A stretch of DNA of 27,070 bases, taken from assembly GCA_051453625.1 (NCBI GenBank), contig JBOZIK010000001.1, forward strand, positions 287,239,696-287,266,765. The letters run 5' to 3'. Source of the DNA: Welwitschia mirabilis. Lineage: Eukaryota; Gnetophyta; Gnetopsida; Welwitschiales. Below the pieces are notes generated by a model. That model was given only the letters and a program-made list of their open reading frames with translations. It was not told the DNA's origin and did no database searches. Both the position numbers and the translations under genes were made by a program. Positions 1 to 10,385 of this stretch are shown piece by piece. Positions within the stretch are counted from its first letter, which is position 1, and each line of letters opens with the position of its first letter.

Positions 1-1289
1 GACATAGGACCTTATCATTTAGTAGTTTCCTTGCTATTCATTCATATAATATCATTTTCATTTAGTATTAGAATTAAATAGAAAATCTTTTATGTTTCAT
101 AGCTTTTATAAGATTCCTTATATCTTTTGAAGTTTTATGCTTTGTTTTGTTTGCTTTTTAGTTTGAGTATATTCATTTATCTTTATTATTAGGTTTCAGC
201 CTAATTAGTATGTTTTATTCAACTATATTTTTCATTTATCTTGAGTTTTTTACTTCATCCTGATTTTTCATAATTCCTTATTATTCCCTGTTTTTATAGG
301 TTTTATGATAACTTCTCATACTTCATGATCATATCTAAGCCTAAATTTCTTGGCTAACAGCTTTATTTTTGCAAAATTTTTCAAACTCTTATCATTTACT
401 TAATTATCTAGATGACACAGGTAGATGACAATCTGATTTTTNNNNNNNNNNNNNNNNNNNNNNNNNNNNNNNNNNNNNNNNNNNNNNNNNNNNNNNNNCA
501 TTGCTAAAACCTTTGTTTCCTCATTTTTCTTTATTTCATTATCATTTTCATTCATTTCTTCAAGAAATAATGACTTTCCTAATTCTTGCCATTACTTTGA
601 ATTTTGCCCTAGTGAGATTCCTTTCAAATTTGTGAGGTTTTTATGAATTTCTCAAAATGAGGTTTTTTTCTATCTTTTTTTTTCTAAAAAAAATTCTCTC
701 ATTTTTTAACCTTTCAACACTTATTTTTCATGTATGATGATTAGTTTTTCATACTCTTCAATTTGAAACTTATAGATTTAATTTTTACCATGTATTTTAA
801 AAGTTATGATCAACTATGAATTTTATGAGAAAACTTTAGGCTTTTATCTTTCACACTTAATTTCTCACAAATCATACATTAAAACATGATGGTATTTTAA
901 GGTAAATTGATCAGTTTGATATGTTCTATAATTCTACTAGATTAGATTTTTCATTTGAGCACATTGAATTTTCACCTTATGTGGGATCCACTTAAAAACT
1001 TTTTTATCTTTTTTTACATGTTTCACAATTTTATTCTTATGACTAGGCAATATGGGATTTATTTACACCTTTAGAGGGATAGGACATATTTTCAACATCT
1101 TTTACAGTTGTTATCAATTTAGGAATTATTATTGAGCATTCATGCGACATATTTTCCTTATCTATCTGATCTTGTGTAATTTTTTTATGTATTTGTGACT
1201 GAGTATTCCCTGTACATGTAGAGCTAGAGAGGCTAAAGCTAAGGTTAAAGCTATAGAGTAGAAATAAGAATCATTAGTATCATTGAAGA
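1..1289. other. AT-rich non-coding stretch, no gene recognised
   Basis: The stretch is T-rich on the given strand and stops occur frequently in all frames. A gap of 57 N lies at 442-498. A short piece near 405-420 (attatctagatgac) recurs near 3150, so this part may belong to the same repeat family as 3130-4412, but the similarity is too short to define an element. A 60-codon open stretch on the minus strand at 1162-1344 overlaps the start of the plus-strand coding remnant and looks incidental. Confidence 0.5.
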
Positions 1290-2360
1290 TTAAGTGTGCG
1301 GAGCCTCTGCATCCCCCGTCTCGACATAATAGATCGCCTATCATTCAAATAATTATTATCCATGTCAAGTGCCACTTTGGAGAATTTATGAGATATCTTA
1401 AGCCCAAGGTTCATTAGAGGCTTTCATATTTCTAACTCCACTAGATTCTAGATGCACATGAGATGTATTATGTATCAGAGTCTAGGGAGTTTTACAACAT
1501 CATGCACATGGAATGATGGTCAAACTCTTATGGTTATCTTATTAACATAATCATAGCTTATATATGGGACCACAAGATAGCTATACTTCCATACCACATT
1601 ATAGTAGTGATAGATTTAGATGGTGTTAGAAGTTTATACATTCACTCTGCTAGAGGTACAAAGAAGTATTGCACATATAATGCTACATTAGACATCCCAG
1701 TAGATTTGATGATGGATAAATAAGGAGTACTTATTACCCAGTTGACCTTTACATACAGAGTACTACATAGAGGATGATCTACAACATCAGTCTATAATTT
1801 CATGATAGTTACACAATGGTTGCACATTTGTAGATATTAGTAGCTTTTAGGCAGAGAGAGTAGATGGATCTACCAACATTCATATGGAGGAGAATTAAGT
1901 CAATGATCAAGGCACGACAGTGACAGACTCTAGGGTAATCATGCCTTTCCTCATCTTTATTTTAATAATTTGGGATATTAAAGTCTATGGATGAGCAATT
2001 CCTTTCACACATTTAGACTTTAGCTCACTATCTTTAGAACATAAGCATACAGATACTAGGAGACGCAGAGAGACCACAAGTACAAAAACCTACAGTTGGA
2101 GTTANNNNNNNNNNNNNNNNNNNNNNNNNNNNNNNNNNNNNNNNNNNNNNNNNNNNNNNNNNNNNNNNNNGTATATAGACATTAGATCAGAGGATTCAAA
2201 CATTAGATAAGAATATCTAAAGACTAGAGTAGAGGATCTTAACAGTTGAGATAAGAGTCAAGCACTCTAAGGAGTAGATAGTTCATATGCACCAATGTGT
2301 CATATCCATATAGTAGAGTGTAATAATAGATCTTCCAGAGTCTATTCATATTCAAGGAGA
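1290..2360 (+). pseudogene. Degenerate coding remnant of unassigned family
   Basis: One plus-strand frame stays readable for long stretches in otherwise stop-rich DNA. It is clearest at about 1560-1836, where the frame includes the peptide DLDGVRSLYIHSARG and continues with threonine- and leucine-rich sequence interrupted only by single TAA or TGA codons. The part after the gap at 2105-2170 has charged heptad-like sequence (about 2170-2260), compatible with a coiled coil. Codons such as TAA after a lysine and TGA after a glycine look like decayed sense codons. I do not recognise the family. A retroelement gag-like protein or a plant mobile-domain-type transposon protein are candidates by context only. 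No catalytic motif is visible, no start codon can be defended, and the neighbours are all repeats. Confidence 0.4.
2105..2170. other. Assembly gap, 66 N
   Basis: The run of 66 N interrupts the unassigned coding remnant. The two flanks do not repeat each other, so this looks like an ordinary sized gap. Confidence 0.95.
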
Positions 2361-2521
2361 TGAGATGATTTTCTCTATTTCCATATCATTAGACCTTCAT
2401 TTTCCTACTGACTTTGAGCATTTTCCATCTTCTTCCCTACACTTAAGCTTACTACACATACAGAGTTTGTTATGCGATGCTGAGGGAAGTGATTTTATTA
2501 TATTTTGTATCTCCCCTTCTA

Positions 2522-2627
2522 TACATTTTTATACTAAAACTCATGATCATATATATATATATACATTATTATTTTGAATTTCTAGGAGGGTGTACTTTAT
2601 ATGATTTTCATGCTTATCTTATCTTTT
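2522..2627. repeat. Left copy of a contig-end duplication
   Basis: These 106 bases recur at 2880-2979 with a six-base length difference in an (AT)n run and a few substitutions. The copy ends exactly at the gap 2628-2879, and its partner starts at the first base after the gap. This is the pattern of two overlapping contig ends placed side by side, although a true tandem duplication is possible. Confidence 0.85.
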
Positions 2628-2879
2628 NNNNNNNNNNNNNNNNNNNNNNNNNNNNNNNNNNNNNNNNNNNNNNNNNNNNNNNNNNNNNNNNNNNNNNNNN
2701 NNNNNNNNNNNNNNNNNNNNNNNNNNNNNNNNNNNNNNNNNNNNNNNNNNNNNNNNNNNNNNNNNNNNNNNNNNNNNNNNNNNNNNNNNNNNNNNNNNNN
2801 NNNNNNNNNNNNNNNNNNNNNNNNNNNNNNNNNNNNNNNNNNNNNNNNNNNNNNNNNNNNNNNNNNNNNNNNNNNNNNN
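2628..2879. other. Assembly gap, 252 N, flanked by duplicated ends
   Basis: The last 106 bases before this gap match the first 100 bases after it. If the flanks are the same locus, the gap is artificial and the true sequence would be shorter than shown. Confidence 0.9.
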
Positions 2880-2979
2880 TACATTTTTATACTAAAAATC
2901 ATGATCATATATATACATTATTATTTTGAATTTCTAGCAGGGTGTACTTTATATGATTTTCATGCTTATCTTATCTTTT
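2880..2979. repeat. Right copy of the 2522-2627 duplication
   Basis: It begins on the first base after the N run and matches 2522-2627, with a shorter (AT)n tract and a few substitutions such as ctaggaggg versus ctagcaggg. The sequence continues uniquely after 2979. Confidence 0.85.
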
Positions 2980-3129
2980 CATACTTTATGATGGGGATTG
3001 ATTATATTTACCATAATCTTTTTAGTTATTTATTATAATTTTTAGTGGGGGGCTTTTAATTATGAGTATATTTATTAATTATCTATCTAAAAAATTCTAT
3101 CACAGATTTTTATTTTTCAAGAACCATTT

Positions 3130-3723
3130 TTAAGCTTGTGATTCCTTCTATTATCTAGATGACTACCCGGACGATGGTATGGCTAGTAACTTAATCAGGT
3201 GAAACATTTAGCTTACTAATTTTTCATAATTTAGTCTATATTTTTGAGATTTCTGATAATTCTTCGAGATAATTTTTCAATAAATTAGTTCTTTTTATTG
3301 TTGTACAAGTTAGTTTGTAATCACAGTTTACCACCTGGTTTTGTTAAGAACTCACAAGGCTAAGTAGGAGACTATGTTGCGCTACCAACTTGCATGTATT
3401 TAATAGGGTATTTTAAGTAGTTTTATAGGATATTAGATAGATTTATGCTAGATTTCTATGATAATAAAGAGCTAAGATAAAAAATTTAAAACATATGCAA
3501 CCTTCATGACATTTTGCAGCATTTAAAGTAGTTCACAATATTTCCTATTTTAAAGTAGACTTCATGCAAACATTAAGGTTGATACATTACATAGACACTT
3601 GTAAAAAGCCTATTGTCTATCTCATCATTTGGACAACTATACAAACCATAGAATAAATAAAGTTAAAAAGAATGCTAACTAGAACCAATTTAGTAGATAA
3701 CATGAAATTCTTATGAGTTGGTA
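3130..3723. repeat. Left copy of a ~0.6 kb contig-end duplication
   Basis: This block is repeated at 3824-4412 with scattered substitutions, roughly a few percent by eye. It ends exactly at the gap 3724-3823. Near its start is the sequence gactacccggacgatgg, unusually CpG-rich for this window. No open frame is kept in either copy. The block may be the edge of a larger retroelement, but no LTR termini or coding motifs were found. Confidence 0.9.
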
Positions 3724-3823
3724 NNNNNNNNNNNNNNNNNNNNNNNNNNNNNNNNNNNNNNNNNNNNNNNNNNNNNNNNNNNNNNNNNNNNNNNNNNNNN
3801 NNNNNNNNNNNNNNNNNNNNNNN
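3724..3823. other. Assembly gap of exactly 100 N between duplicated ends
   Basis: A run of exactly 100 N is commonly used as a placeholder for a gap of unknown size. Both flanks consist of the same ~0.6 kb sequence, which supports an unmerged overlap or two haplotypes. Confidence 0.95.
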
Positions 3824-4412
3824 TTAAGCTTGTCAGTCCTTCTATTATCTAGATGACTACCCGGACGATGGTATGGCTAGTAACTTAATTAGGTAAAATG
3901 TTTAGTTTACTAATTTTTCATAATTTAGTCTATATTTTTGAGATTTCTGATAATTATTTGAGATAATTTTTCAATAAATTAGTTCTTTCTATTTTTGTAC
4001 AAGTTAGTTTATAATCACAGTTTACCACGTGGTTTTGTTAAGAACTGACAAGGCTAAGTAGGAGATTATGTTGCGCTACCAACTTGCATGTATTTAATAG
4101 GATATTTTGAGTAGTTTTATAGGATATTAGATAGATTTATGCTAGANNNNNNNNNNAGAGCTAAGATAAAAGATTTAAAACATATGAAACCTTCATGACA
4201 TTTTTCAGCATTTAAAGTAGTTTACAATATTTCCTATTTTAAAGTAGACTTCATGCAAACATTGAGGTTGATACATTACATAGACACTTGTAAAAATCCT
4301 ATTGTCTACCTCATCATCTGGACAACTATACAAATCATAGAATAAATAAAGTTAAAAAGAATGCTAACTAGAACCAATTTAGTAGATAACAAGAAATTCT
4401 TATGAGTTGGTA
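3824..4412. repeat. Right copy of the 3130-3723 duplication
   Basis: The match starts at the first base after the gap and runs to 4412, after which the sequence is unique. A ten-N run at 4147-4156 falls where the left copy has 15 bases (tttctatgataataa). Adding those five bases restores the constant 694-base offset seen upstream. Confidence 0.9.
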
Positions 4413-4639
4413 TCATCCCCTATATTGTCTACACAATCAATAGGATGACATCTATTATAATGATCCAACTAAAATTTACCTAAATTTTACCATTTATCTT
4501 TGTTTTTATTGTGTAGTTATCAGGGTTGCACCCACACTTGTTTGTCATATTTGTTGTTTGTAAGTCTATTTTCTAATAAGTATTAATTCCATCCTTCACT
4601 TCTTATTGTCTTCACTTGCATCAAAAATTCCTGTGATAG
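4413..4639. other. AT-rich spacer, nothing recognised
   Basis: No open frame, RNA signal or repeat boundary was found. The stretch links the duplicated block to a diverged tandem repeat. Confidence 0.4.
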
Positions 4640-5870
4640 GAGATAGGGCCAAAGATCCATCCATTGTAGCTATAGAGAGATGTCTATGAGTGTTGAGTTG
4701 TGCTTCCTCCATTAAAGTGTGGCTACTTTATAATATGAATGTTGGTTCAAGATTAATATAAAGAGATATTTTCTATTTTCCTATGCTTATTTTATTACTT
4801 ATCCTTTATGATTTATGTTACTTCTGATTCTATGATAGCTTCTTAAGTGATATACGCTATGAGGGAAACTTTTGTCGAGGTTGAGCATTATTAGTTTAGA
4901 TGCATTATCATTTTTCTTTTCTAGATTAACTTTGCATAAGTGTATTTTCATTGTTATTTTCTACTTTGAATTCTATTTTTATTGCTAAAATATATAAGTG
5001 TTTCTTCTCAAAATCAATCCTTTTTCTTTTAGCTTAAGGCTTTGATGAATTATGACATTCACATCCACTTCCATCTATATTAGTGTGTTGTGTTATGCAA
5101 AATCTATATTATTCGTGAGTGATAGGATCTTCTTAGGAGCATAATGCTTATACAAATATACATCACAACATCCATCTATTATTGGTAAGAGAAGCCTTTC
5201 TTGGTATTGGTTGTATTTCCTTTACTGAGATGTTGCTGCTTCATAACATGGGTGTTGGTTCACTTTTAATCAAAACTTTGATTTTCTTATATATTATCTT
5301 ATGTACACCTCTCTTATGGTTCATGTTAATTAGGATTTAGTGATAGCTTCATACTTACTATAGAATACAATGACAAACTTTTTAAGAGTGATTTGTTAGA
5401 GTAGTTGTGTTGCATTACATTTTCTATTTTATAACTTAATCGTTACATGTTTTTAATTTTCTATTTGACGTGCTTGATAGATTAGGTTGGTTAAGATTTA
5501 ATAATAGTCCTTCTTGATTGATCTAAAATTATATAAGACTAATCTTTATGATAATATATTTTTTAATTGAATAGATATTTCATATCAAGTAGTTTTTGCA
5601 TTACATTGCATAGTGTATTTCCTTTACATTGTTTCTTGAATTGTTGTTCAATTTCATCTACTTAAATAAAATACAAAAGTATTTCATTAAAAATCAATTC
5701 TCTTTCTTCTCACTTGTGTCTTTGATGAATTACAACATCCAAATTCACTCCCATTTATACTAGTATGTGTTTTTTACAACATATTTATGATTAACAAGAT
5801 TTAATAAAGGATGTAAATGATTGTATAAATACACAGTGCAATAATGTTCAAACACCTAGAGAACATCCCT
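4640..5870. repeat. Old, diverged tandem repeat of two ~0.55-0.68 kb units
   Basis: Several landmarks occur twice in the same order. They are a catccat...ta block at about 4650 and 5168, a gaatgttggttca / gggtgttggttca block near 4737 and 5250, a gatagcttc block near 4835 and 5342, and an aaaatcaat...tttgatgaatta block near 5010 and 5685. The units differ by many substitutions and indels, so the offset drifts from about 515 to about 680 bases. No coding frame is present. The block may be non-coding or LTR sequence of an old element, but no termini are visible. Confidence 0.55.
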
Positions 5871-5882
5871 CTATATTTAATC
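5710..5882. repeat. Left copy of a 173-bp contig-end duplication
   Basis: The 173 bases before the gap are repeated immediately after it at 5983-6155 with a constant offset of 273 and only a few substitutions. The copy ends on the last base before the N run. Confidence 0.9.
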
Positions 5883-5982
5883 NNNNNNNNNNNNNNNNNN
5901 NNNNNNNNNNNNNNNNNNNNNNNNNNNNNNNNNNNNNNNNNNNNNNNNNNNNNNNNNNNNNNNNNNNNNNNNNNNNNNNNNN
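5883..5982. other. Assembly gap of exactly 100 N between duplicated ends
   Basis: The N run has placeholder length, and the left and right flanks share 173 bases, as at 3724-3823. Any open frame read through it is meaningless. Confidence 0.95.
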
Positions 5983-6155
5983 TCACTTGTGTTTTTGATG
6001 AATTACAACATCCAAATTCACTCCCATTTATACTAGTATGTTTTTTTTACAACATATTTATGATTAACAAGATTTAATAAAGGATGTAAATGATTGCATA
6101 AATACACAACGCAATAATGTTCAAACACCTAGAGAACATCCCTCTATATTTAATC
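5983..6155. repeat. Right copy of the 5710-5882 duplication
   Basis: It matches the left copy base for base apart from a few changes (for example cttgtgtttttg versus cttgtgtctttg). Unique sequence follows from 6156. Confidence 0.9.
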
Positions 6156-7195
6156 TTTAACCTTTCTTAAAAATTGAGTTTATAAAAAATAAATAATATC
6201 ATATAGATAGATAGATGTAATTAATTTAAAAAAACTTATTTCCTAATTATTTCACACCTTTAGAAAAGAATCAACTTAAAGAAGGGTACTTGAAAATGTT
6301 TAAGAAAGTAAAGGCCTACATTCCTTTATTATACCCATTAAGAAAATCCCTTTCTCTAAAAAGTTCCTTAAAATACTATGTATGATAAGTGGAAAATGTA
6401 AATAAAAATCATTTTTTAGTTTAAGAACTAAGTGTAATAATTTAAAACAAACTTCCATCAAAGTTTAAAGGTCAAAATTTCTCTATAATTTAATGCATCA
6501 GAGATATTAAGATAATTGATAAAGCCTCATTAGTCTTATGAGTTAGTGTGCACCTAAATACTTACAAATTATATAAAGAACTTATATTATAAGGATTAAA
6601 TAAAATAACAATAACTTTATAGCTCATTAATCATTCAACTAATAATTCTAAGAGAATTGTAAAATATGTCTTAGTGCAAGTTGATAAATTTGATTACTTA
6701 GTTAGCTTTATAGTTGTAGAAATGACAAAAATTGAAGAGGATTTTTGCTTATCTTAGAAAGGTCATTTATAAGCATCTATAGATTTCTAATAAACTAAAT
6801 AAATGGATTAGCAAAAAGGTATTTTGAAAATATAAATAATAGATTACAAGTTTTCAATATCATGAAAAAGAACTACATGAATGATGAACATCTTAATTTA
6901 ATTAAATCTAATTAAGATGTTATTCTTAAATCTTTATTATCCTTAGAAGATTATAAATTATGTGAAGCTCAAAAAAAACTTATACTTAATGCTTAAAAGA
7001 ACTCCATCTATGAGCCATCTAATTGGAATAGTGAAAAGTACATTCTTAATGTTGAATTTTAATGCCTTCTTGAAGATCTAAAATATGTATTCATGGGAAA
7101 ATAATTCTTATCCTATAGTAATATTTATAAAATTATCAGCCTCTCAAGAATAAATCTTAGTTTTCATACTCAAATAAGATAAGACGGTTATAATT
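6156..7195. other. AT-rich stretch with no recognised gene
   Basis: All frames are broken by frequent stops. The only structure I can define is a perfect hairpin at 6887-6921, listed separately. The composition (A-rich on the given strand) differs from the T-rich first 6 kb, which suggests a different or oppositely oriented repeat, but no family is identifiable. Confidence 0.4.
6887..6921. repeat. Perfect 12-bp inverted repeat with 11-base loop
   Basis: AACATCTTAATT at 6887-6898 is followed by an 11-base spacer and its exact reverse complement AATTAAGATGTT at 6910-6921. There is no T-run or coding context to make it a terminator. It could be a chance AT-rich palindrome or the core of a small hairpin element. 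Confidence 0.7.
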
Positions 7196-7365
7196 CTATA
7201 TGAATTATCTTAGTGGTAAGGTTAAGGGTGTTTTGACTTAGAGTTCTAGAGTTCAAACCCCTTCATTAGTGGGAGAACACCTATGAAAGATTGCATACCC
7301 AAGTGCTATTAAGATTTACATGACATAATGTCCCTACCTACATTATCCTCAAATAAAAAGAAACA
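7196..7365 (+). mobile_element. tRNA-derived SINE-like copy 1
   Basis: The 5' part has an RNA polymerase III A-box-like sequence (tatcttagtgg, 7206-7216) and a B-box-like sequence (agttcaaaccc, 7250-7260) at tRNA-like spacing. A family-specific body follows, with cccaagtgctatt near 7301 and an A-rich end ...ataaaaagaaac. A second, independently diverged copy with the same order of blocks lies at 7867-8040, which supports a real repeat family. The promoter boxes are decayed (B box TTCAA in place of TTCGA), so activity is unlikely. A diverged tRNA pseudogene is the alternative, but the shared 3' body argues for a SINE. Confidence 0.65.
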
Positions 7366-7410
7366 TGAAAATTTCTATAAATGGATTATCTTTAATTTAA
7401 GAGGAATAGC

Positions 7411-7444
7411 CTCCATTATATGTATGACTCCATTATATGTATGC
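7411..7444. repeat. Two tandem copies of a 17-bp unit
   Basis: The unit ctccattatatgtatg plus one base occurs at 7411-7427 and again at 7428-7444, differing only in the last base. It looks like a simple local duplication. Confidence 0.85.
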
Positions 7445-7866
7445 ATAGAATTCATTTAAAAATTACAAGCTCAGTGGAGAACTTTAATTAATACATAATA
7501 ATGAAATAAGTTATTATGTTACTAGATGCAAGAATTATGTAATCCAATTTTTGATAGTCAATCAGTAGACCCTATACAAGTTGTTTCTATAAAGTTTAAA
7601 ATTACTATAGGTAATAATGATAGTAATGAATTCATATGAGCTAGAGTGAAATTAGAGTGGAGAATGTACATTATCTCTAGAAAACTCAATACCATAACTC
7701 ATAAGAATCATATTTACTTTTTCTCTGTATACCAAATCTTACAAAAATTAGTGGGTTATGGGTGTTGTTATATCTTATATGGATATTTAAAATATTAAAA
7801 AAAAGGTAATTTTCTTAAAGATTAAAAAATTTAACATGTTTTTATAAAACCTTTACTTATCATTAA
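7445..7866. other. AT-rich spacer between the two SINE-like copies
   Basis: No reading frame or repeat boundary stands out. Some stretches (about 7540-7680) are relatively stop-poor on the plus strand but match no family I recognise. Confidence 0.4.
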
Positions 7867-8040
7867 TGGCTACTTACTAGAGTGGTAAGGTCACAAGCAA
7901 ACAGACCTAGGGTCCAGATTTAAGCCTTAGCAGTGGTAGAAAATATAAAAAATGGAATTATATTTCGTAAGCCCAAGTGCCACTAGGTATTTGTGTGACA
8001 CAAAATTACCTTTCCTCTATTTCTTACCGAAAAAAGAAAC
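7867..8040 (+). mobile_element. tRNA-derived SINE-like copy 2
   Basis: An A-box-like block (ttactagagtgg, 7874-7885) shares agtggtaagg with copy 1 at 7196-7365. A B-box-like block (ggtccagattt, 7911-7921), the body motif cccaagtgccactagg, and an end reading ...accgaaaaaagaaac follow in the same order as in copy 1. Compared with copy 1 the two halves are equally diverged, so these look like separate old insertions rather than a recent duplication. Confidence 0.65.
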
Positions 8041-8417
8041 TTATCTTCAAAATCAAAAAGGCCCATATTTTTGTGAATCATAGCTCATTGCATTTCAAAT
8101 AGGACAATTTATGTAAAACCCTATTTCCATTAGTTTCCATGTATAATTCTATTTTACAAAGAAAACCTTTACTAATAAAATAATTTCATTTTAGATATGT
8201 GATTTCCTGGTTATATTCTAATGATGCATGCTATACTTTGATTTTTATAATAGATTATGATCTATGGAATATGTGCCATAGCTTTTAAGGTATAGGTAGT
8301 AGGTTTAAGTAAAAAAATAAAGCATTCCATTATAGTATACATGCCCTAATTGTAATTCTCATATTAACTATAAAGATATTTCAAAACTTACATGAATTAG
8401 AAAAGGTTTCAAACGAA
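8041..8417. other. AT-rich flank of the Sirevirus-like element
   Basis: Nothing coding is visible. The five bases just before the proposed LTR edge are acgaa (8413-8417), a possible target-site duplication. Its partner cannot be tested because the opposite edge of the element falls inside the gap 16135-17050. Confidence 0.35.
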
Positions 8418-9018
8418 TGTTTTATGGGGATCAAGAACCCTAGGGGGATAAATAAGTTCTAAAAAATTATTCAAATAAACTTACAATAAAAACTTGCTTA
8501 AGATAGATAACTAAAAATTTATGCATAAAAATAAAAACTAAAAGTATTTAGAAAAATAAAACTAATAGAAAACATAAAATACTGATCATATGCATGCAAG
8601 TATTATAATGGTTCAAGAAACCCCCTACTTTACTTTCGATGATCAGATTATCATGAAGCCTAATCTGGATCTTTGTTAAATTTTCTAGGTATTGGAGGTT
8701 TACTTGTAATCTCTACACATAGATTTTTCTTGACTAAGTCTCAAGCTTTTAAACAAACTTTTACAGGCTAAGTCTTAACCTTCCACAATGTGTAGTAGTA
8801 ATGATAGAATGCCCTGATGCACTAATATCACTCATTCTTCAGTACTATAATTGCAATGAAGCTCTTCTCCTATAGATGATACAATAATAAAGTACAAGAT
8901 CTAATTTTTTATGTATAGATACAATAAATAATGGATCATCCTTAGTTAGGATTACAATGCCAAGATACTATAGTAAAAATCACAAGATTCAGTCCTTTGA
9001 TCAAGAGTAAAAAAAAAA

Positions 9019-9029
9019 GTTTTATAGTA
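9019..9029 (-). promoter_or_regulatory. Possible LTR TATA box
   Basis: The minus strand reads TACTATAAAAC here, about 760 bases into the LTR. The matching position in the other LTR is hidden in the gap 15587-15747, so conservation cannot be tested. AT-rich composition makes chance matches common. Confidence 0.3.
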
Positions 9030-9164
9030 ATCTCTCTCTTATCTATTCATATTAAAAGATTTTTAAGGTTTATCACAAGTAAAAAATGCTTTCAATAGCT
9101 ATAAATGGCTACAAAATGGATACATATTATATACATAATAGATAAAAAATTTCATTTCCATTCT

Positions 9165-9630
9165 AGCTGGTCGACCTCTAAAAAGTCTAGTTGATCTCTC
9201 TTAGTGTTGTAACTTAAACAAGTCGCTTAAGTGAACCTTTGAGTTACCCTAGTTTTTCAGAGCTTCATGTTTGGTCAATCCCTTAGAGTTTAGTTAACCC
9301 CTCATTTGATCACTCGAATATCTATCCAGTCACCTACTTATCCTGATAAAGATTCATTCTAGTTTCTTGCATTAGGTTCATTTAACTCTTCAGGTATCTG
9401 GTCAACCCTTTGATGATCAGCTCAAGGATATTAGATGCATAGTACTTACATGTGGTCAACTCATCATAGGCTTGGTTGACTCCTTGATAATCTATTCAGG
9501 GATATTGGTTCTTAGATTCTCAAGTCTAGTCGATTCCTTAGAAGTCTAGTCAACCCCTTTGAATTCAGTTTAATTCTAAGAGTATGCTCTAGGTGCAGTC
9601 AATCCCTCGACAGTCTGGTTAATCCCTCAA
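9165..9630. promoter_or_regulatory. Array of GTCGACC-derived motifs in the LTR U3
   Basis: About eleven related motifs of the form GT(C/T)(G/A)A(C/T)C, often followed by CCT, occur in less than 500 bases. Examples are ggtcgacc at 9169, ggtcaatccc at 9273, gttaaccc at 9293, ggtcaaccc at 9400, ggtcaac at 9454, ggttgac at 9474 and gtcaacccc at 9549. The same array, at homologous positions, lies in the 5' LTR (15800-16120), and a smaller one lies at 12630-12830. Many copies contain TTGAC on one strand, the core of the W-box bound by WRKY factors. A regulatory role is inference only. Confidence 0.6.
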
Positions 9631-9789
9631 AAGGGTAAGTAAACTTGATAGGATTTGAGTGATAAAAATGTAAAATTCATAGATTTAGCATTTGAACTAT
9701 AAGTGATTAATATTTTTTGCATAAGATACACAAAACTTACTTCACTAAAAAAATTAGTTTGACATCAATTGATAAAACATAATCTAACA

Positions 9790-9801
9790 ATCTCTTCCTT
9801 T
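9790..9801 (-). other. Polypurine tract next to the 3' LTR
   Basis: The minus strand reads AAAGGAAGAGAT immediately before the LTR start TGTTAGATT. This is the expected place and composition for the primer of plus-strand DNA synthesis, and it fixes the inner LTR edge at 9789 and the element's orientation. Confidence 0.75.
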
Positions 9802-10385
9802 ATCATTGATAGAAAATATTTCTTAGTTGTAAAAATATTAAAATTTTGAAACAATGCCCCTTACAAAATGCCTATTATTCTTTGCAAAAATATTAAGGAT
9901 TTTGAATCCAAATGAAGACATTTTGATAAGTCTTAATTTGTACTAAAATAAAAATAATTTAAGGTATACATTTAGAGAGCTAAAATGCTTAAGAAAAATA
10001 ATCTTTAGTAATATCTTGATCATCCAATCTTTTAAACAATTTTGTTATTGACAATTAAAAGTGAACTTACACATATATAGGAGAAAATATCATTTTAATT
10101 ATTAATGATTAGTATAGTAAAAATTTAAGTCCATATGGAAATTAGATTTGTACTTAAAATTTTGTGACATAAATTAAAAGCATAAAAGATTAAGTGTAAT
10201 TTTATTTCATTAATCTAAGCATTACAAAGTAAAAGTGCTCATTAGGAGTAAACTACATTTGAAAGAATAAGAGAAATAAAAATAATGCTTCCCCTTTTGA
10301 CATCAACAACAAAGAAGAGAAAAAAACATAAGTAAAAATAGAAAACAAACATAATCATATGAAAAGATCTAATCAAATTATTCCT
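9802..10385 (-). other. 3' non-coding region with at least one extra polypurine tract
   Basis: The stretch between the LTR and the envelope-like fragment is non-coding and A-rich. At 10288-10306 the minus strand reads TTGATGTCAAAAGGGGAAG, the same purine-run motif repeated in 10978-11562. An open stretch of 64 codons at 10242-10436 is in the wrong frame relative to the envelope-like homology and is not a gene. Confidence 0.6.

Larger units (their letters stand above)
8418..9789 (-). repeat. 3' LTR of the Sirevirus-like element (1372 bp)
   Basis: The minus strand reads TGTTAG at 9789 and ends ...AAAACA at 8418, giving TG...CA ends. The inner edge abuts a purine-rich tract, as expected for a 3' LTR. 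Long blocks align in order with 15127-16134, including 8519 with 15130, 8788-8894 with 15430-15536, and 9165-9480 with 15798-16090. The outer edge at 8418 is inferred from a TG dinucleotide and from the pyrimidine-rich CCCCCTAGGG-like end preceding it, so it is less certain than the inner edge. Confidence 0.85.

Noticed and set aside
2365-2577. 70-codon open frame on the plus strand
   Set aside because: It is Ser/Leu/His-rich low-complexity sequence with no motif, and its end lies in an (AT)n-containing block duplicated at a gap. It looks like chance.
405-3165. Long direct repeat pairing the start of the window with 3130-3170
   Set aside because: Only about 15-20 bases around attatctagatgac match convincingly. 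The flanks are T-rich and the similarity could be compositional.
7196-7280. Functional tRNA gene
   Set aside because: The A and B boxes are decayed, no acceptor-stem pairing is evident, and the sequence continues into a body shared with another copy, which fits a SINE better.
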